Shown piece by piece: positions 8,196 through 17,748 of a DNA stretch of 64,000 bases (position 1 is the first letter of the stretch; each line of letters starts with the position of its first letter). The notes under the pieces are model-generated. The model made no database searches. It saw only the letters and a list, made by a program, of their open reading frames with translations, and was not told the DNA's origin. This DNA comes from Methanomassiliicoccus sp. (GTDB lineage Archaea > Thermoplasmatota > Thermoplasmata > Methanomassiliicoccales > Methanomassiliicoccaceae). Made by a program: the position numbers and the translations under genes. The DNA lies in the NCBI GenBank assembly GCA_012719175.1, contig JAAYAX010000004.1, positions 601,568 to 665,567 of the forward strand. Reading direction: 5' to 3'.

Positions 8196-9740
8196 ATGAA
8201 GGTCGAGGAAAGGACGAAGCTAATCGTCATCACGATCCTCCTTAGCGTAGCCACCTCCGTGACCTTCTACTTCCACATCGTCCTGCAAGAGGGTACCATC
8301 TTCACCCAGTTCTTCTACCTCCCACTCACCCTGGCCGCGATCTGGTACCGCCGTTACGCCTTGCTGCTGGTCGCCTATCTCGCGGCCTTGCTGTACGTCA
8401 CGGACCTGTACATAGGGAGCATGGGCATGCTGGCCAACGACATCCTGCGCACCACGTTCTTCCTCATGGTCGTCATCGTAATATCCTACTTGAGCGAACG
8501 CCTGAGGAGGACGCAGGAGGTGCTGGAGAGGTCCAACGCCCTCCTGGAGGCCGAGGTCGATCGGCGGACCGGGGAGCTAAAGAGCGCGAACGCGGAGCTG
8601 TTGCGGGAATTGGAGAAGCGGAGGAGGGCCGAGAACCAGCTGGCCGAGGAGATGGAGAGGCTATCGGTAACGCTGTCCAGCATCGGGGACGGGGTCATCG
8701 TCACCGACACCATGGGTAGGGCGCTGACCATGAACGACAACGCCGAGCGTTTGACGGGTAAGACCATCGAAGCGGCGAAGGGATTGGACGTGGGAGAGGC
8801 GTTCCCCTCGGTCGATGCGTCGGGCAATCTACAGAGCCCCACGGCACAAAGCCTCGCCGACGGAGGCATCCATCCGCTCGAGGGCCTCTATCTCCTGAGA
8901 CCGGACGGGACCCGCATAGCTCTGTCGGGGACGGTGGCCCCCATAAGGGCGAGCGACATGACCATCGGAGCGGTGGCGGTGATCAGGGACGACTCCGAGA
9001 AGGATAAGGTGAGGCAGCAGATAGCGCGGGCCAACAGGGTCAGGGCCATAGAGCTGATGGCCGGGGGAGTTGCCCATGATCTCAACAACATCCTCACGGT
9101 GATGTCCAGCAACGTGGAGCTGGTCAAGCTCAGGATGCACGACGATCCTGACGCCCGGACCAGGCTGAACGAGGCCGAGAAGGCCACGGAGCGAGCGCGA
9201 GAGCTCGTCCGGCAGATGATGTCCCTGTCCAAGGCCGACAAGCCGGACAGGAAGCTCATATCCCTCAAACCGGTCCTGCGGGAGGAGGTGGAGTTCAGCC
9301 TCCGGGACTCCCCGGTCCGGGCTGATATGGATATCACCGACGACCTGTGGGACGTCATGGCCGACCAGGTGCAGGTGCGAGGGGTGATCTCCAACCTCGT
9401 GATCAACGCCCGCCAGGAGATGGTCGCCGGCGGAGAGCTCAAGGTCCGTGCTGTCAACGTCACCATCGCGCCAGGGGATGGCGTGCCGCTGCCGGCCGGC
9501 CGCTACGTTAGGATCTCCGTACAGGACCATGGGCGGGGCATCGCCCCCCAGGACCTGGACCGCATCTTCGAGCCGTACTACACCACGAAGAGGACCGGCT
9601 GCGGCCTTGGCCTGCCCATATCGCAGTCCATAGTCCTGGGCCACCGGGGGCATCTGGGTCTGGAGTCCGAGGTGGGGAAGGGGACCACCTTCACCATACA
9701 CCTGCCGGCCGCCGATGGGCAAGCATCACCGCCGTCCTGA
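8196..9740 (+). CDS. Membrane sensor histidine kinase with PAS domain (NtrB-like)
   Basis: A 514-residue membrane kinase. Several hydrophobic segments occupy about 8-105, followed by a coiled coil (about 108-155), a PAS domain (about 155-275, starting LSSIGDGVIVTDTMGRAL) and a HisKA domain with the phospho-acceptor His in GGVAHDLNNILTVM. The ATPase domain has intact N (NLVINA), G1 (DHGRGI), F (FEPYYTTK) and G2 (GCGLGLPIS) boxes. The kinase core resembles NtrB-type bacterial kinases. No response regulator gene is next to it. A TATA-like AGTATTTAGA at 8152-8161 would start transcription about 10 bases upstream of the ATG. Confidence 0.9.
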   Translation: MKVEERTKLIVITILLSVATSVTFYFHIVLQEGTIFTQFFYLPLTLAAIWYRRYALLLVAYLAALLYVTDLYIGSMGMLANDILRTTFFLMVVIVISYLSERLRRTQEVLERSNALLEAEVDRRTGELKSANAELLRELEKRRRAENQLAEEMERLSVTLSSIGDGVIVTDTMGRALTMNDNAERLTGKTIEAAKGLDVGEAFPSVDASGNLQSPTAQSLADGGIHPLEGLYLLRPDGTRIALSGTVAPIRASDMTIGAVAVIRDDSEKDKVRQQIARANRVRAIELMAGGVAHDLNNILTVMSSNVELVKLRMHDDPDARTRLNEAEKATERARELVRQMMSLSKADKPDRKLISLKPVLREEVEFSLRDSPVRADMDITDDLWDVMADQVQVRGVISNLVINARQEMVAGGELKVRAVNVTIAPGDGVPLPAGRYVRISVQDHGRGIAPQDLDRIFEPYYTTKRTGCGLGLPISQSIVLGHRGHLGLESEVGKGTTFTIHLPAADGQASPPS

Positions 9741-9815
9741 GCGATGTCGCCATTCAGGAGCAACAGCTAAAAATAAGGTCACCTGTCCGGCTACTTCAGA
9801 CGATCGGCGATGATC

Positions 9816-10052
9816 TCAGGAGTGCCGCCTGTTAAGCTCCAGCTCGGGGACGTGGATGAAGCCCATCATATGCAACCAGTAGTACACCGCCTTCAGGTCG
9901 GAGATGTCCCAGCGCTCGCCCCGCTCCATGGCCACCGCGAACAGGGGGAAGTCTATGCTGTCCTCACCGCCCCTATAACGCTCCTGGAGCCACTCCATCG
10001 CCCGGTCCATGAGGATGGACAGCTCGGTCGGCCGGTCCGTTTGGAAGCCCAT
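9816..10052 (-). CDS. Small uncharacterised protein
   Basis: A 78-residue acidic protein with no Cys, signal or membrane segment. It contains a Trp/Tyr-rich stretch (DLKAVYYWLHMMGFIHVPEL) near the C-terminus, and the predicted content is helical. No family recognised. GAGG lies about 8 bases upstream of the ATG, and a good TATA box (10094-10101) lies about 45 bases upstream, so the gene is likely real and has its own promoter downstream of the superoxide reductase gene. Confidence 0.6.
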   Translation of the reverse strand: MGFQTDRPTELSILMDRAMEWLQERYRGGEDSIDFPLFAVAMERGERWDISDLKAVYYWLHMMGFIHVPELELNRRHS

Positions 10053-10093
10053 CGTTCAACCTCTAGCCTTCACTTGCTAATTAACGCACGCCT

Positions 10094-10101
10094 TATAAAA
10101 G
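10094..10101 (-). promoter_or_regulatory. TATA box for the 78-residue protein gene
   Basis: Minus-strand TTTTATAA about 45 bases before the ATG at 10052. Confidence 0.5.
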
Positions 10102-10109
10102 AGGGAAGG

Positions 10110-10484
10110 TCAGGCCTTCCATAGTCCGTGAAGGTTGCAGTACTCCCGAACCGTGAACGTGGTAGGGGTGCACCGGAACTCCGCCACCGGGGGCATTCCT
10201 GGCTTGAGATACTTCCTCATGACCCTTCCGTCGGACACGACCTCGATCCACTCGATGTAGTGCTTCTCCTCCATGGGATGGAGCACGCTGCCGACCGTGA
10301 CCTTGATGCCGTCCGCCGTCCTCTCCACCACTGGCACGTGCTTCTCCTTGGCGGCGTCCACGGTGTTCTCTACGAACCTTTTCATCGGCTGTCCGTGGCA
10401 TACCAGCTCTCCGTTGCCGCCATGGACGACCTCGACCACGTTCCCGCACACGCTGCACTTGTAGATCTCGTTCAGTGATGTCAA
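10110..10484 (-). CDS. dfx: Superoxide reductase (desulfoferrodoxin), with an altered rubredoxin-like site
   Basis: Reduces superoxide to peroxide without producing oxygen; typical of anaerobes. The 124 residues match desulfoferrodoxin end to end. The N-terminal desulforedoxin domain has CSVCGN at 10-15 and a second site at about residue 29. The catalytic iron domain has [23 protein letters not shown] and the C-terminal CNLHGLW motif, supplying four His and one Cys. In the N-terminal iron centre the usual CC pair reads CH (ELVCHGQP), so one of four Cys ligands is replaced by His. Start is TTG with GGAGG 7 bases upstream. Confidence 0.95.
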   Translation of the reverse strand: MTSLNEIYKCSVCGNVVEVVHGGNGELVCHGQPMKRFVENTVDAAKEKHVPVVERTADGIKVTVGSVLHPMEEKHYIEWIEVVSDGRVMRKYLKPGMPPVAEFRCTPTTFTVREYCNLHGLWKA

Positions 10485-10765
10485 GTCCTTGCCTCCTGTA
10501 TTCTGACCTCAGAGCTATGGAACGGACAGGCTGCCAGGGCGGGCCGTTCCTGCCACACCAAGAGCTCATGGTCCTCACTTACGGAGATAGATAATGGGCT
10601 GTCCCCTCTTGAAGGTGGTCCCTGAGCCGGCCACTTCCCTTTGAGGGCCTCGTATTGCCCCAGGGGCAAGGTCGTGGGCGGTCTCATTTGAGATCATTGC
10701 ATATCGTGCGTCTCACTTCCAGTGGCCTTGGGAGCAGCGACCCCTGGTGGCTCCACTGCGCTCCC
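10485..10765. other. Intergenic region between superoxide reductase and the large kinase
   Basis: It holds the GGAGG ribosome site of the superoxide reductase gene. A 68-codon frame on the minus strand (10481-10687) overlaps that site and is not convincing. Confidence 0.5.
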
Positions 10766-13700
10766 TCACCCTCGGCTCACCGATCTCCACGCCCCGCTGG
10801 GCACCTTGATCTCGAAGCGGGCTCCCCTGCCGGGCTCGCCGTTCTCGCAGATGCTGATGCCAGTTATGGACAGGATCTCCTTCGAGAGGAATAGACCTAA
10901 CCCCGTGTTCTTTCCGTAGCCCTTGGTGAACAGCTTGCCCTTGTCCGCGGCGGCTATCCCCTCGCCATCGTCCTGGTACGTTATCTCCAGGTCCCCGCCG
11001 TGATCGATCATGGAGATTGTTATGGTCGTCAGCTTCCCCCCGCCGTGGCGGAGGGAGTTGTCCATCAGGTTGTAGAACACCTTCTCCACCAATGGATCGG
11101 CGAAGAGCTCCAGTCCAGTACCTTGGATGACTAGCTTGACGTCGCGCATGGGCAGGGCCGCTGCCGCGTTCCACGCCAGGGCGATGACGTCCTGCCACAC
11201 CGCGGACCTCACCCCCAGCTCCTCGTAGTCCTTGGTGAAGTCGATCTGCCGGGAGATCGCTTCGGAGGCCCCTTGCGCCCTATCGATCAGCTGTTTCATC
11301 CTTTCCGGGACGTTGGGGACCGATCTTCCCAGGTAGATATTCCCGTCCAGCACCAGCAGCTGGTTCTTGATATCGTGTCGCGTTATACCCGATAAGAGAG
11401 TAAGCTTCCGGTTGGCCATGCGCAGGGCGTTCTCCACCCGCCGCAGCTCGGTCACGTCGTGGAGGACACCTTCCACACCCTTGAGCGCGCCCCTGTCATC
11501 GTAGGCGAACCTGTTGTTCGATACCACGTGATGCACCGTCCCGTCCCGGGACCTCAGGGCCATGGGATAACCGGACAGGGAACCAGTTTTGCTCAGTGCC
11601 TTCATGAAGGCGTTCACATCTTCAGGGTTGGCGAACATCCTGGATATGGGCAGGCCGATCATCTCCGCGGGGTAGGAGAACCCCAGCAACCGCGCCCCGG
11701 ACGGGCTGACCATGGTGAAGTTGCCGTCCATATCGGCCTCGTACACCAGGTCGATGAGGTTGTCGATCATGGTCCGTTTCTTTCTCTCGCTCTGCTGCAA
11801 AGCGTCCTCCGTGCGCTTGCGCTCGGTGATGTCTATGAACGTCGTGCAGGTGAACTGATCGAAGACCATCCCGCTTATGATGACATCTTTCACCATTCCG
11901 TCCTTGCAGGTCACCTTGAACTCCATGGGCTCTATGTCCTTACCGCTGAGCTTTGATTCCCTGACCGCGGTCATCCACACATCGATGACCTTTCGTCTGT
12001 ATTCCTCATCGGGGTACGCCCGGGTCCACCAATCATCGAGGGTCCTAAGATCATCGACGGTGTAACTGAAGTATTGCTGGAACTTGTTATTGATGTACTG
12101 GAAGGTCCCGTTGTTCCCTATCAGGCAGATGGGGACGGGCATCATGGATATGAGCTGCCGGAACTGCTCCTCCCTATCCAGGAGGGCGTCCTCGGTGCGC
12201 TTGCGCTCGGTGACGTCCACGAACATAGCGGCCATGGAGCCGGGGGAGGTCTGGAATGCGGTAACGGCGAACACGCCGTTGATAGACCCTCCTTGGTAGG
12301 AGAGCTGCTCGGATTGCCAGGTGCCGCCATGCTCCGCTACATGACGGTACTGCTCCGGGACCTCGGTCCCAGCGAGCGCGGGGAACGCCGATTCCAGGGT
12401 CTTGCCGACGATCGGAATGTGGCTCATTCTGAGGATCTGATCGGCGCTGGGATTGGCTCCGGTAAAGATCAGGCTCCGGTCCGGCCTCAGCTCGTAGAAG
12501 TGCATGCCGTACGGCGAGCTCACTATCACGTTCCGGTACCTGGCCTCGCTCTCCTGGGCGGCCTTCTCCATGAGGATGCGATCGGTGACGTCCCGTCCGT
12601 GGAAGAGCAGTCCCTGGACCCCCAGCAGGTCTGGAAGGTAAACGAAGGAGCCTTCGATGTACAAGGTCCGACCATCGCGGTCAAGGCTCCTGAAGATAGG
12701 TATGTTCACTATTTTACCGGGATCGTGCGAGGCCTGCTCCGAGCACGAGATTATCTTATGGTAGTCGTCGGGGTGGATCTTCAACGGGTTGTCGTCGCTG
12801 GTGCATACCGTTCCCAATATCTTCTCCGCATCGAGCCCCATGAGGCGCAGGACCGAGGGGCTGACATAGGTGTGCCTGCGGTCCCTGTCGGTTATGGTGG
12901 TGAAGTCGGACAAGCACTCGGTGAACGCGCGGAACTTTTCCTCGGACACCCGGAGCGCTGCTTGACTGGTTCCCAGCCTGTCAACGTGCCTCTTCAGCTC
13001 CTCCTTGTCGCGGGTAAGCTCCTCGTTCGCGTCCTTCAGCTTGTCCTCGACCTCCTTCATCGAGGTGATGTCATTGGTGGAGACCCCCAGCCCGCCTCCC
13101 ACCCTGAAGGCCCTGATGGTCAACCAGCACGTTCCGAACCGGTCCTCGGGCATCTTCTCCACGCTCGTGAACGGGACCCCGGTCCTGATGACGTCGAGGA
13201 ACCGCTCACACTGTCCTCCTTGACCGAACTCGGGTAGGAGGTCCACCAGGTTCCTGCCGGTGACGTCCTCCTTCCTGGTTCCCGGGGGCAGGTAGCCCAG
13301 GGCGTTCTTGTTGAGGTCGATGAGGTTGAGATCATGGTCCCAAATGGTGAAGGCATCGGAGGCAGAGTCCATGAACATCTGGAGCTGCTCCTTGCTCTCC
13401 CGCAGTTCTTTCTCTCTCCTCAGCAGCTCATCGTACTGATCACGGAGCTTCTGCTCGGAGGCAATGATCCTCTCATTGGCGGCGCGTAGCTCCTCCTCCG
13501 TGCTCACGCGATTTGTTATGTCGCGCATGGACTCGATGGCACCGACGACCTCTCCCTTCTGATCGTACAGGGGGCTGGCCTTGGCCATCACGGTGGTGGG
13601 ACGACCATTATTCCAGAATATGGTGGACTCCGCGATCAGATGGCCCCCCTCGGACTGGACGAAGCGGTAGTTCTTTAAGAAGGCCTCATCGGGTTCCAGG

Positions 13701-14299
13701 ATCAGGTCGGCGAGCATCTTGCGCCTCTTTCCATATATGGGTAGGGAGTGCTCGCGGTCCCCCTTACCCATGATGTCAGCCGAGGAGATGTGCGTCAGCT
13801 CCTCCATGGCCAGGTTCCAAGCGATGACCCGACCCGAACGGTCGATAGCGAACGTAGCGTCCGGCAGGAAGTTGATGATCTCCGAGAGACGCTTCTCCGA
13901 CTCCTTGAGGGCCAGCTCCGCGCTCCTCCTGTTTATCGCCTGGCGGATCTTGTAGGCCAGCTCGGTGAACTGGGAGGCCGGGTCCCCGCCCTTCTGGAGG
14001 TAGAAGTCCGCCCCCTCGTTCAACGCCTGGATTGCGATCTCCTCACGGCCCCGGCCGGTGAACAGGATGAATGGGATGTCGTTCCCTGACGTCCTCACCC
14101 GGCGAAGTAACTCGATGCCGTCCATGTCCGGCATCTGGTAATCGGAGACCACGGCATCATACCACTTCTGGCTCATCAGAGATAGGGCATCGAGCGCGGA
14201 GGTGACGGTGTCGATATTGAAGTGTCCCAGGCTCTCCAGGAATATCTTACCGATATCGAGAAGGCCGGATTCGTCATCGACATACAAGACAGAGAGCAT
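10766..14299 (-). CDS. Hybrid sensor histidine kinase: receiver, about six PAS domains, kinase core
   Basis: A 1177-residue soluble sensor. Residues 1-125 form a receiver domain (VLYVDDE, phospho-acceptor Asp in VVSDYQMPDMDG, Lys in FYLQKGG). About six PAS domains follow, beginning near 135, 300, 455, 585, 710 and 840, several ending in DVTERKRTE-type linkers. The kinase core has the His in SGITRHDIKNQLLVLDGNI and an ATPase domain with NLMDNSLRHGG, DDGEGI and NTGLGLFLS. The receiver-PAS-kinase order is common in methanogens. No membrane segment, so signals are intracellular. ATG 14299 is preferred over TTG 14305 because GGTG lies 7 bases upstream. Target unknown; no adjacent output regulator. 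Confidence 0.9.
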   Translation of the reverse strand: MLSVLYVDDESGLLDIGKIFLESLGHFNIDTVTSALDALSLMSQKWYDAVVSDYQMPDMDGIELLRRVRTSGNDIPFILFTGRGREEIAIQALNEGADFYLQKGGDPASQFTELAYKIRQAINRRSAELALKESEKRLSEIINFLPDATFAIDRSGRVIAWNLAMEELTHISSADIMGKGDREHSLPIYGKRRKMLADLILEPDEAFLKNYRFVQSEGGHLIAESTIFWNNGRPTTVMAKASPLYDQKGEVVGAIESMRDITNRVSTEEELRAANERIIASEQKLRDQYDELLRREKELRESKEQLQMFMDSASDAFTIWDHDLNLIDLNKNALGYLPPGTRKEDVTGRNLVDLLPEFGQGGQCERFLDVIRTGVPFTSVEKMPEDRFGTCWLTIRAFRVGGGLGVSTNDITSMKEVEDKLKDANEELTRDKEELKRHVDRLGTSQAALRVSEEKFRAFTECLSDFTTITDRDRRHTYVSPSVLRLMGLDAEKILGTVCTSDDNPLKIHPDDYHKIISCSEQASHDPGKIVNIPIFRSLDRDGRTLYIEGSFVYLPDLLGVQGLLFHGRDVTDRILMEKAAQESEARYRNVIVSSPYGMHFYELRPDRSLIFTGANPSADQILRMSHIPIVGKTLESAFPALAGTEVPEQYRHVAEHGGTWQSEQLSYQGGSINGVFAVTAFQTSPGSMAAMFVDVTERKRTEDALLDREEQFRQLISMMPVPICLIGNNGTFQYINNKFQQYFSYTVDDLRTLDDWWTRAYPDEEYRRKVIDVWMTAVRESKLSGKDIEPMEFKVTCKDGMVKDVIISGMVFDQFTCTTFIDITERKRTEDALQQSERKKRTMIDNLIDLVYEADMDGNFTMVSPSGARLLGFSYPAEMIGLPISRMFANPEDVNAFMKALSKTGSLSGYPMALRSRDGTVHHVVSNNRFAYDDRGALKGVEGVLHDVTELRRVENALRMANRKLTLLSGITRHDIKNQLLVLDGNIYLGRSVPNVPERMKQLIDRAQGASEAISRQIDFTKDYEELGVRSAVWQDVIALAWNAAAALPMRDVKLVIQGTGLELFADPLVEKVFYNLMDNSLRHGGGKLTTITISMIDHGGDLEITYQDDGEGIAAADKGKLFTKGYGKNTGLGLFLSKEILSITGISICENGEPGRGARFEIKVPSGAWRSVSRG

Positions 14300-14607
14300 G
14301 ATCAAACACCAATCAGGGTGACCAGAGGAACCATCGACCGAGGCTCTTCCCGCATCGTACCGGTAAGGTGAAGAACCGTATAAAGGATGCTATCCAGACA
14401 TGCGGACAGCGGACTACGGACGTGTGACCATATGCCTGGAAAGGCGATGCGGAGATGGTGCATCAGGAAAAAATTAGAATGATCGCAACCGAGATCGGAA
14501 GAGGATACGAAGGGTTGTTCACACCACCGATGTCAAGCGATGCACCTAACGAACATCGGTCAAACCTCGGTGTTCGAAGCCCCCGGTCCCGCTCACCCCT
14601 CGTAGTT
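14300..14607. other. Intergenic region upstream of the hybrid kinase
   Basis: Apart from the TATA-like element at 14377-14387 I see no gene or strong structure. Confidence 0.5.
14377..14387 (-). promoter_or_regulatory. TATA box for the large hybrid kinase gene
   Basis: Minus-strand CCTTTATACGG about 80 bases upstream of the ATG at 14299. Confidence 0.4.
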
Positions 14608-15519
14608 CTAATCGCCGATATCCACCCTGCCGGGATCGGTGGAGCGCATGGACTTCAGCCCATCCTCGAAGGACATCATGCGGACGTCTAGCTCCGCCTC
14701 CACCCTCTGCGAGCTGAGGCACAGATATCTCCCTCGCTTCGCCACCAGGTCGGAATCGGCCACGCTGGCCCGCCGGCACAAGGACGAGGGAAGGCCGAAC
14801 ACCTCAGCCACCTGGAGGCCCATCTCGTAGCGGTCGAGGCAGTCCGCCCCGGCGACGTGGTAGATGCCCTGGCCATCCTTATCCAGCACCTGGAGCAGCA
14901 CCTTGGCACAGTGGGGCGCGTATGTAGGGCAGGTCCGCCTGTCCTCGAAGAGGTTGACCATCTCCCCCTCCCTTAAGCGGGATAGGGCCCAGGTGACGAA
15001 GTTCTCCTTATCGATGAGGCGGTTCCATCCGTACAGTAGGGACACCCGGGCCACGATGTTACTTTCGTCCGCATCCAGGGTGATCCTCTCGGCCTCCAGC
15101 TTGGTCTGGGCGTATATGCCCAGGGGATCGGGGGTATCGAACTCGAAGTACGGCTCCCTCTTCTGGCCGTTGAACACCGCGTCAGTGGACACGTACAGGA
15201 GCTTGATGCCATTGAGCTTGCAGGCCGCGGCCACGTTTAGGGCGCCCTCAGCATTGACCTCCCATGCCTCCTGGGGGTTGGTCTCGCAGCGGTCCAGGTC
15301 CGTTATACCTGCGGCCAGGATGACCGCCTCCGGGCGTACGGACCTCAGGACCTCGCTGACCTCACCCTCGTTCCGAACATCCATGTGGACCAAGGTCCTC
15401 GTCCCTATCTTGGCATCGTTGTCGTGATAGGTCGCCGTGACCTCCCACCCTCGCTGGTATGCTTCCAGCACCAGGTACTGGCCCAGCAGACCGGTCCCGC
15501 CGATAATCAGCAGCCTCAT
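14608..15519 (-). CDS. RmlD-like NAD(P)-dependent sugar-nucleotide reductase (SDR family)
   Basis: A 303-residue extended short-chain dehydrogenase of the RmlD substrate-binding family (dTDP-4-dehydrorhamnose reductase / MAT2B-like). Visible motifs are the Rossmann GGTGLLGQ at 7-14, AAGITDLDRCE (about 69-79), YVSTDAVFNG (about 108-117) and the catalytic YAQTK (about 136-140). It is single-copy, on its own transcript and away from the glycan genes at 44-62 kb, so whether it makes a deoxysugar is uncertain. The substrate cannot be read from the sequence. Confidence 0.8.
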   Translation of the reverse strand: MRLLIIGGTGLLGQYLVLEAYQRGWEVTATYHDNDAKIGTRTLVHMDVRNEGEVSEVLRSVRPEAVILAAGITDLDRCETNPQEAWEVNAEGALNVAAACKLNGIKLLYVSTDAVFNGQKREPYFEFDTPDPLGIYAQTKLEAERITLDADESNIVARVSLLYGWNRLIDKENFVTWALSRLREGEMVNLFEDRRTCPTYAPHCAKVLLQVLDKDGQGIYHVAGADCLDRYEMGLQVAEVFGLPSSLCRRASVADSDLVAKRGRYLCLSSQRVEAELDVRMMSFEDGLKSMRSTDPGRVDIGD

Positions 15520-15737
15520 TGCGTTATAATAAACACTAGTTCGAATTAAACTTGCTCCTGAATCGGTCGCCTGATATCGGATAGAGGACGGTGACGTTCC
15601 TGATCGTTCGAGCTATCGGTGAGCTTAAGATGCTCATCGACCAAGGTACCGTCGCTCGTTCACAGCATTCACGAGCATTGTCCGGACCGGTCTGGTCATG
15701 GTATGCATCCCCAGCCGGCAGGATGACTACGGACCTC

Positions 15738-16070
15738 TCACTTCTCGCAGGAGCACTTCACGTTCCCGGCGATTATCTCCGGCCAGTCCGCCAGGACGTC
15801 GTGGGTCCAGCAGTCATCGGCCCCGGCGGACTCGCGCATGGTGAGGGCGAAGATGTAGCACAGCTCCTTGACCGTGGCGCCGGCCTCCAGGGCGCCCTTG
15901 AAGTGCTTCCTCACGCAGGGTGCGCTCCGTCCCTTGATGGACAGCGCGAAGCAGATGAACTGATAGGTCTTCTCATCGATCATCCTCTTCTCCCTGTACA
16001 TCGCATCGATCTCGTCCAGCTTGCCCGTGAACTCCGGGAAGAACTCCTCCAGCATTTTCACCGTCATCAT
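15738..16070 (-). CDS. Carboxymuconolactone decarboxylase (CMD/AhpD-like) family protein
   Basis: A 110-residue all-helical protein with the CMD-family core around residues 45-75 (SAPCVRKHFKGALEAGAT, then KELCYIF). AhpD-type members use a CxxCxxxH redox site; here only the second Cys and the His are kept (S-A-P-C-V-R-K-H), so a dithiol reaction at that site is unlikely. The C-terminus ends in a CSC. Function cannot be assigned beyond the fold. The start is one of two consecutive ATG codons directly after GAGGG. Confidence 0.75.
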   Translation of the reverse strand: MMTVKMLEEFFPEFTGKLDEIDAMYREKRMIDEKTYQFICFALSIKGRSAPCVRKHFKGALEAGATVKELCYIFALTMRESAGADDCWTHDVLADWPEIIAGNVKCSCEK

Positions 16071-16182
16071 CCCTCTAGTTGGTCGAAGTAATGAGACTTA
16101 ACAATAATAAAGTCAGTCCTAGGATGCAGGTGTCCCTGAGGACATCTCCATGTCCACATTTTTCGACCCTTCAGGAAAACCG

Positions 16183-16189
16183 TATATAG
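16183..16189 (+). promoter_or_regulatory. TATA box for the MFS exporter, probably leaderless
   Basis: TATATAG lies about 30 bases before the ATG at 16216, so the transcript would begin within a few bases of the start codon. This favours 16216 over the upstream in-frame ATG at 16150, which lies before the TATA box. Confidence 0.5.
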
Positions 16190-16215
16190 TACACCAATTA
16201 TCGGCAATCGATATA

Positions 16216-17700
16216 ATGGAGAACCCGCCTGAGGAGAAGGGAAAGCGCACCGGGGCGATACTGTTCATACTGGCCAGCATGGCAATGATAGTAATGTTCG
16301 TGGAAATAATGATAGTTCCGGCGCTGCCCACCATGGCCCAGGACTTCCCGGCTCAGGTGGACTGGCTGCCCTGGGTGCTCTCCATCTACCTACTCGTGGG
16401 GGCCGTGGCCACACCCCTCGTGGGCAAGCTCGGGGACATCCACGGGAAGAAGAAGGTCCTTATCGCAGTTATGGTCATCTATGTGGTGGCCCTGCTGGGC
16501 AGCGGTTTCTCCCTGGAGATCTCGGATGCATTACTGGGAGAGCACAACATCTTCGTCCTGCTGTTCTTCCGCGGCCTGCAGGGAGTGGGCATGGGCATGT
16601 TCACCCTGGCCTTCGGCATCGTCCGGGACACCTTCCCCAAAGATAAGATACCGGTGGCCATAGGGATGATCTCGGCGATGTTCTCCGTGGGGGTCAGCAT
16701 CGGCCTGGTGGGCGGCGGCTACATCACCTCGGTGGCACGGTGGACCGATGCCTTCCATGTCATAGTCCCCTTCTTCATGGTGCTCACGGTGGCGGCGGCC
16801 TACCTCATCCATGATCCCCGCTACGTCAGGAAAGGAAGCTTGGACATTCCGGGCGCGGTCACCCTGGGCATCGGGATCGTCGCCCTCCTGTTAGCGCTCA
16901 CCGAGGGAGAAAGGTGGGGATGGGACAGCGGCGCCATACTCGCCTTGTTCGCCGCCTCCCTCGTTGCGTTCATCGTCTTCGTGCTCATCGAGATGCGTTC
17001 CAAGGACCCCATCGTGAGACCGTCCCTCCTGGCGAACCGGGGCATACTGGGCGGTAACATCGTGGCGTTGTTCGTCGGCCTGACCATGTTCATGGTGTAC
17101 CAGACCCTTCCCTTCTTCCTGGAGACCCCTATTACCGCGGGTGGGTACTTCGGTCTCACCGATACGTTCACGGTCGGCCTGTACATGCTACCCAGCGCCA
17201 TCGCTCAGCTGTTCTTCGGGCCCTACGGCGGGAAGCTGTCCAAGAAGATAGGACCCTCCAACGTACTGGCCATCGGCATGGCCATCACCACAGCGGGCTT
17301 CATCTCCCTGGTCTTCCTCAATTCCGACTTCTGGCAGCTCACCATCTCCATGGTGATCTTCGGTTCTGGGGTGGCCCTGTGCATGGTGTCCATGATCAAC
17401 GTGGTGGTGGAGGCGGCACCCCAGAGCGAGTTCGGCGTGGCCTCGGGCATGAACACCCTGTTCCGCATCGTGGGCGGTTCCATCGGGCCGGTGCTAGCAG
17501 CGGTGATACTAGCGGCCAACTCCTTCCAGTACCAGGTGGCGCCAGGGGTGATCGTGGAACTGTACAAGGTGGAAGGCTTTATCCAGGCGTGGTGGGTGGG
17601 CTTCGTCCTTGCCCTCATCGGACTGGTCGTGGCCATCGTGCTCCGTCCCAAGCGTGAGGCAAGTGATGTAGTGGACGCAGTGACCCCCTCCGAGAACTAG
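16216..17700 (+). CDS. MFS transporter, DHA2-type (14-TM) drug/H+ antiporter
   Basis: A 494-residue polytopic exporter. Hydrophobic segments spaced through the protein fit 14 helices. The N-half carries the family motif region GKLGDIHGKKKVL (motif A, about 75-87) and RGLQGVGMGMF after helix 4; motif C-like glycines follow (GMISAMFSVGVSIGLVGGG). The drug:H+ antiporter-2 family exports lipophilic compounds in exchange for protons; the substrate here is unknown. No TetR- or MarR-type regulator is adjacent. Confidence 0.9.
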   Translation: MENPPEEKGKRTGAILFILASMAMIVMFVEIMIVPALPTMAQDFPAQVDWLPWVLSIYLLVGAVATPLVGKLGDIHGKKKVLIAVMVIYVVALLGSGFSLEISDALLGEHNIFVLLFFRGLQGVGMGMFTLAFGIVRDTFPKDKIPVAIGMISAMFSVGVSIGLVGGGYITSVARWTDAFHVIVPFFMVLTVAAAYLIHDPRYVRKGSLDIPGAVTLGIGIVALLLALTEGERWGWDSGAILALFAASLVAFIVFVLIEMRSKDPIVRPSLLANRGILGGNIVALFVGLTMFMVYQTLPFFLETPITAGGYFGLTDTFTVGLYMLPSAIAQLFFGPYGGKLSKKIGPSNVLAIGMAITTAGFISLVFLNSDFWQLTISMVIFGSGVALCMVSMINVVVEAAPQSEFGVASGMNTLFRIVGGSIGPVLAAVILAANSFQYQVAPGVIVELYKVEGFIQAWWVGFVLALIGLVVAIVLRPKREASDVVDAVTPSEN

Positions 17701-17748
17701 TGAGCGTACCCGCAAGGCTCTTATCCACCACCGACCCTAGGGCACTGG

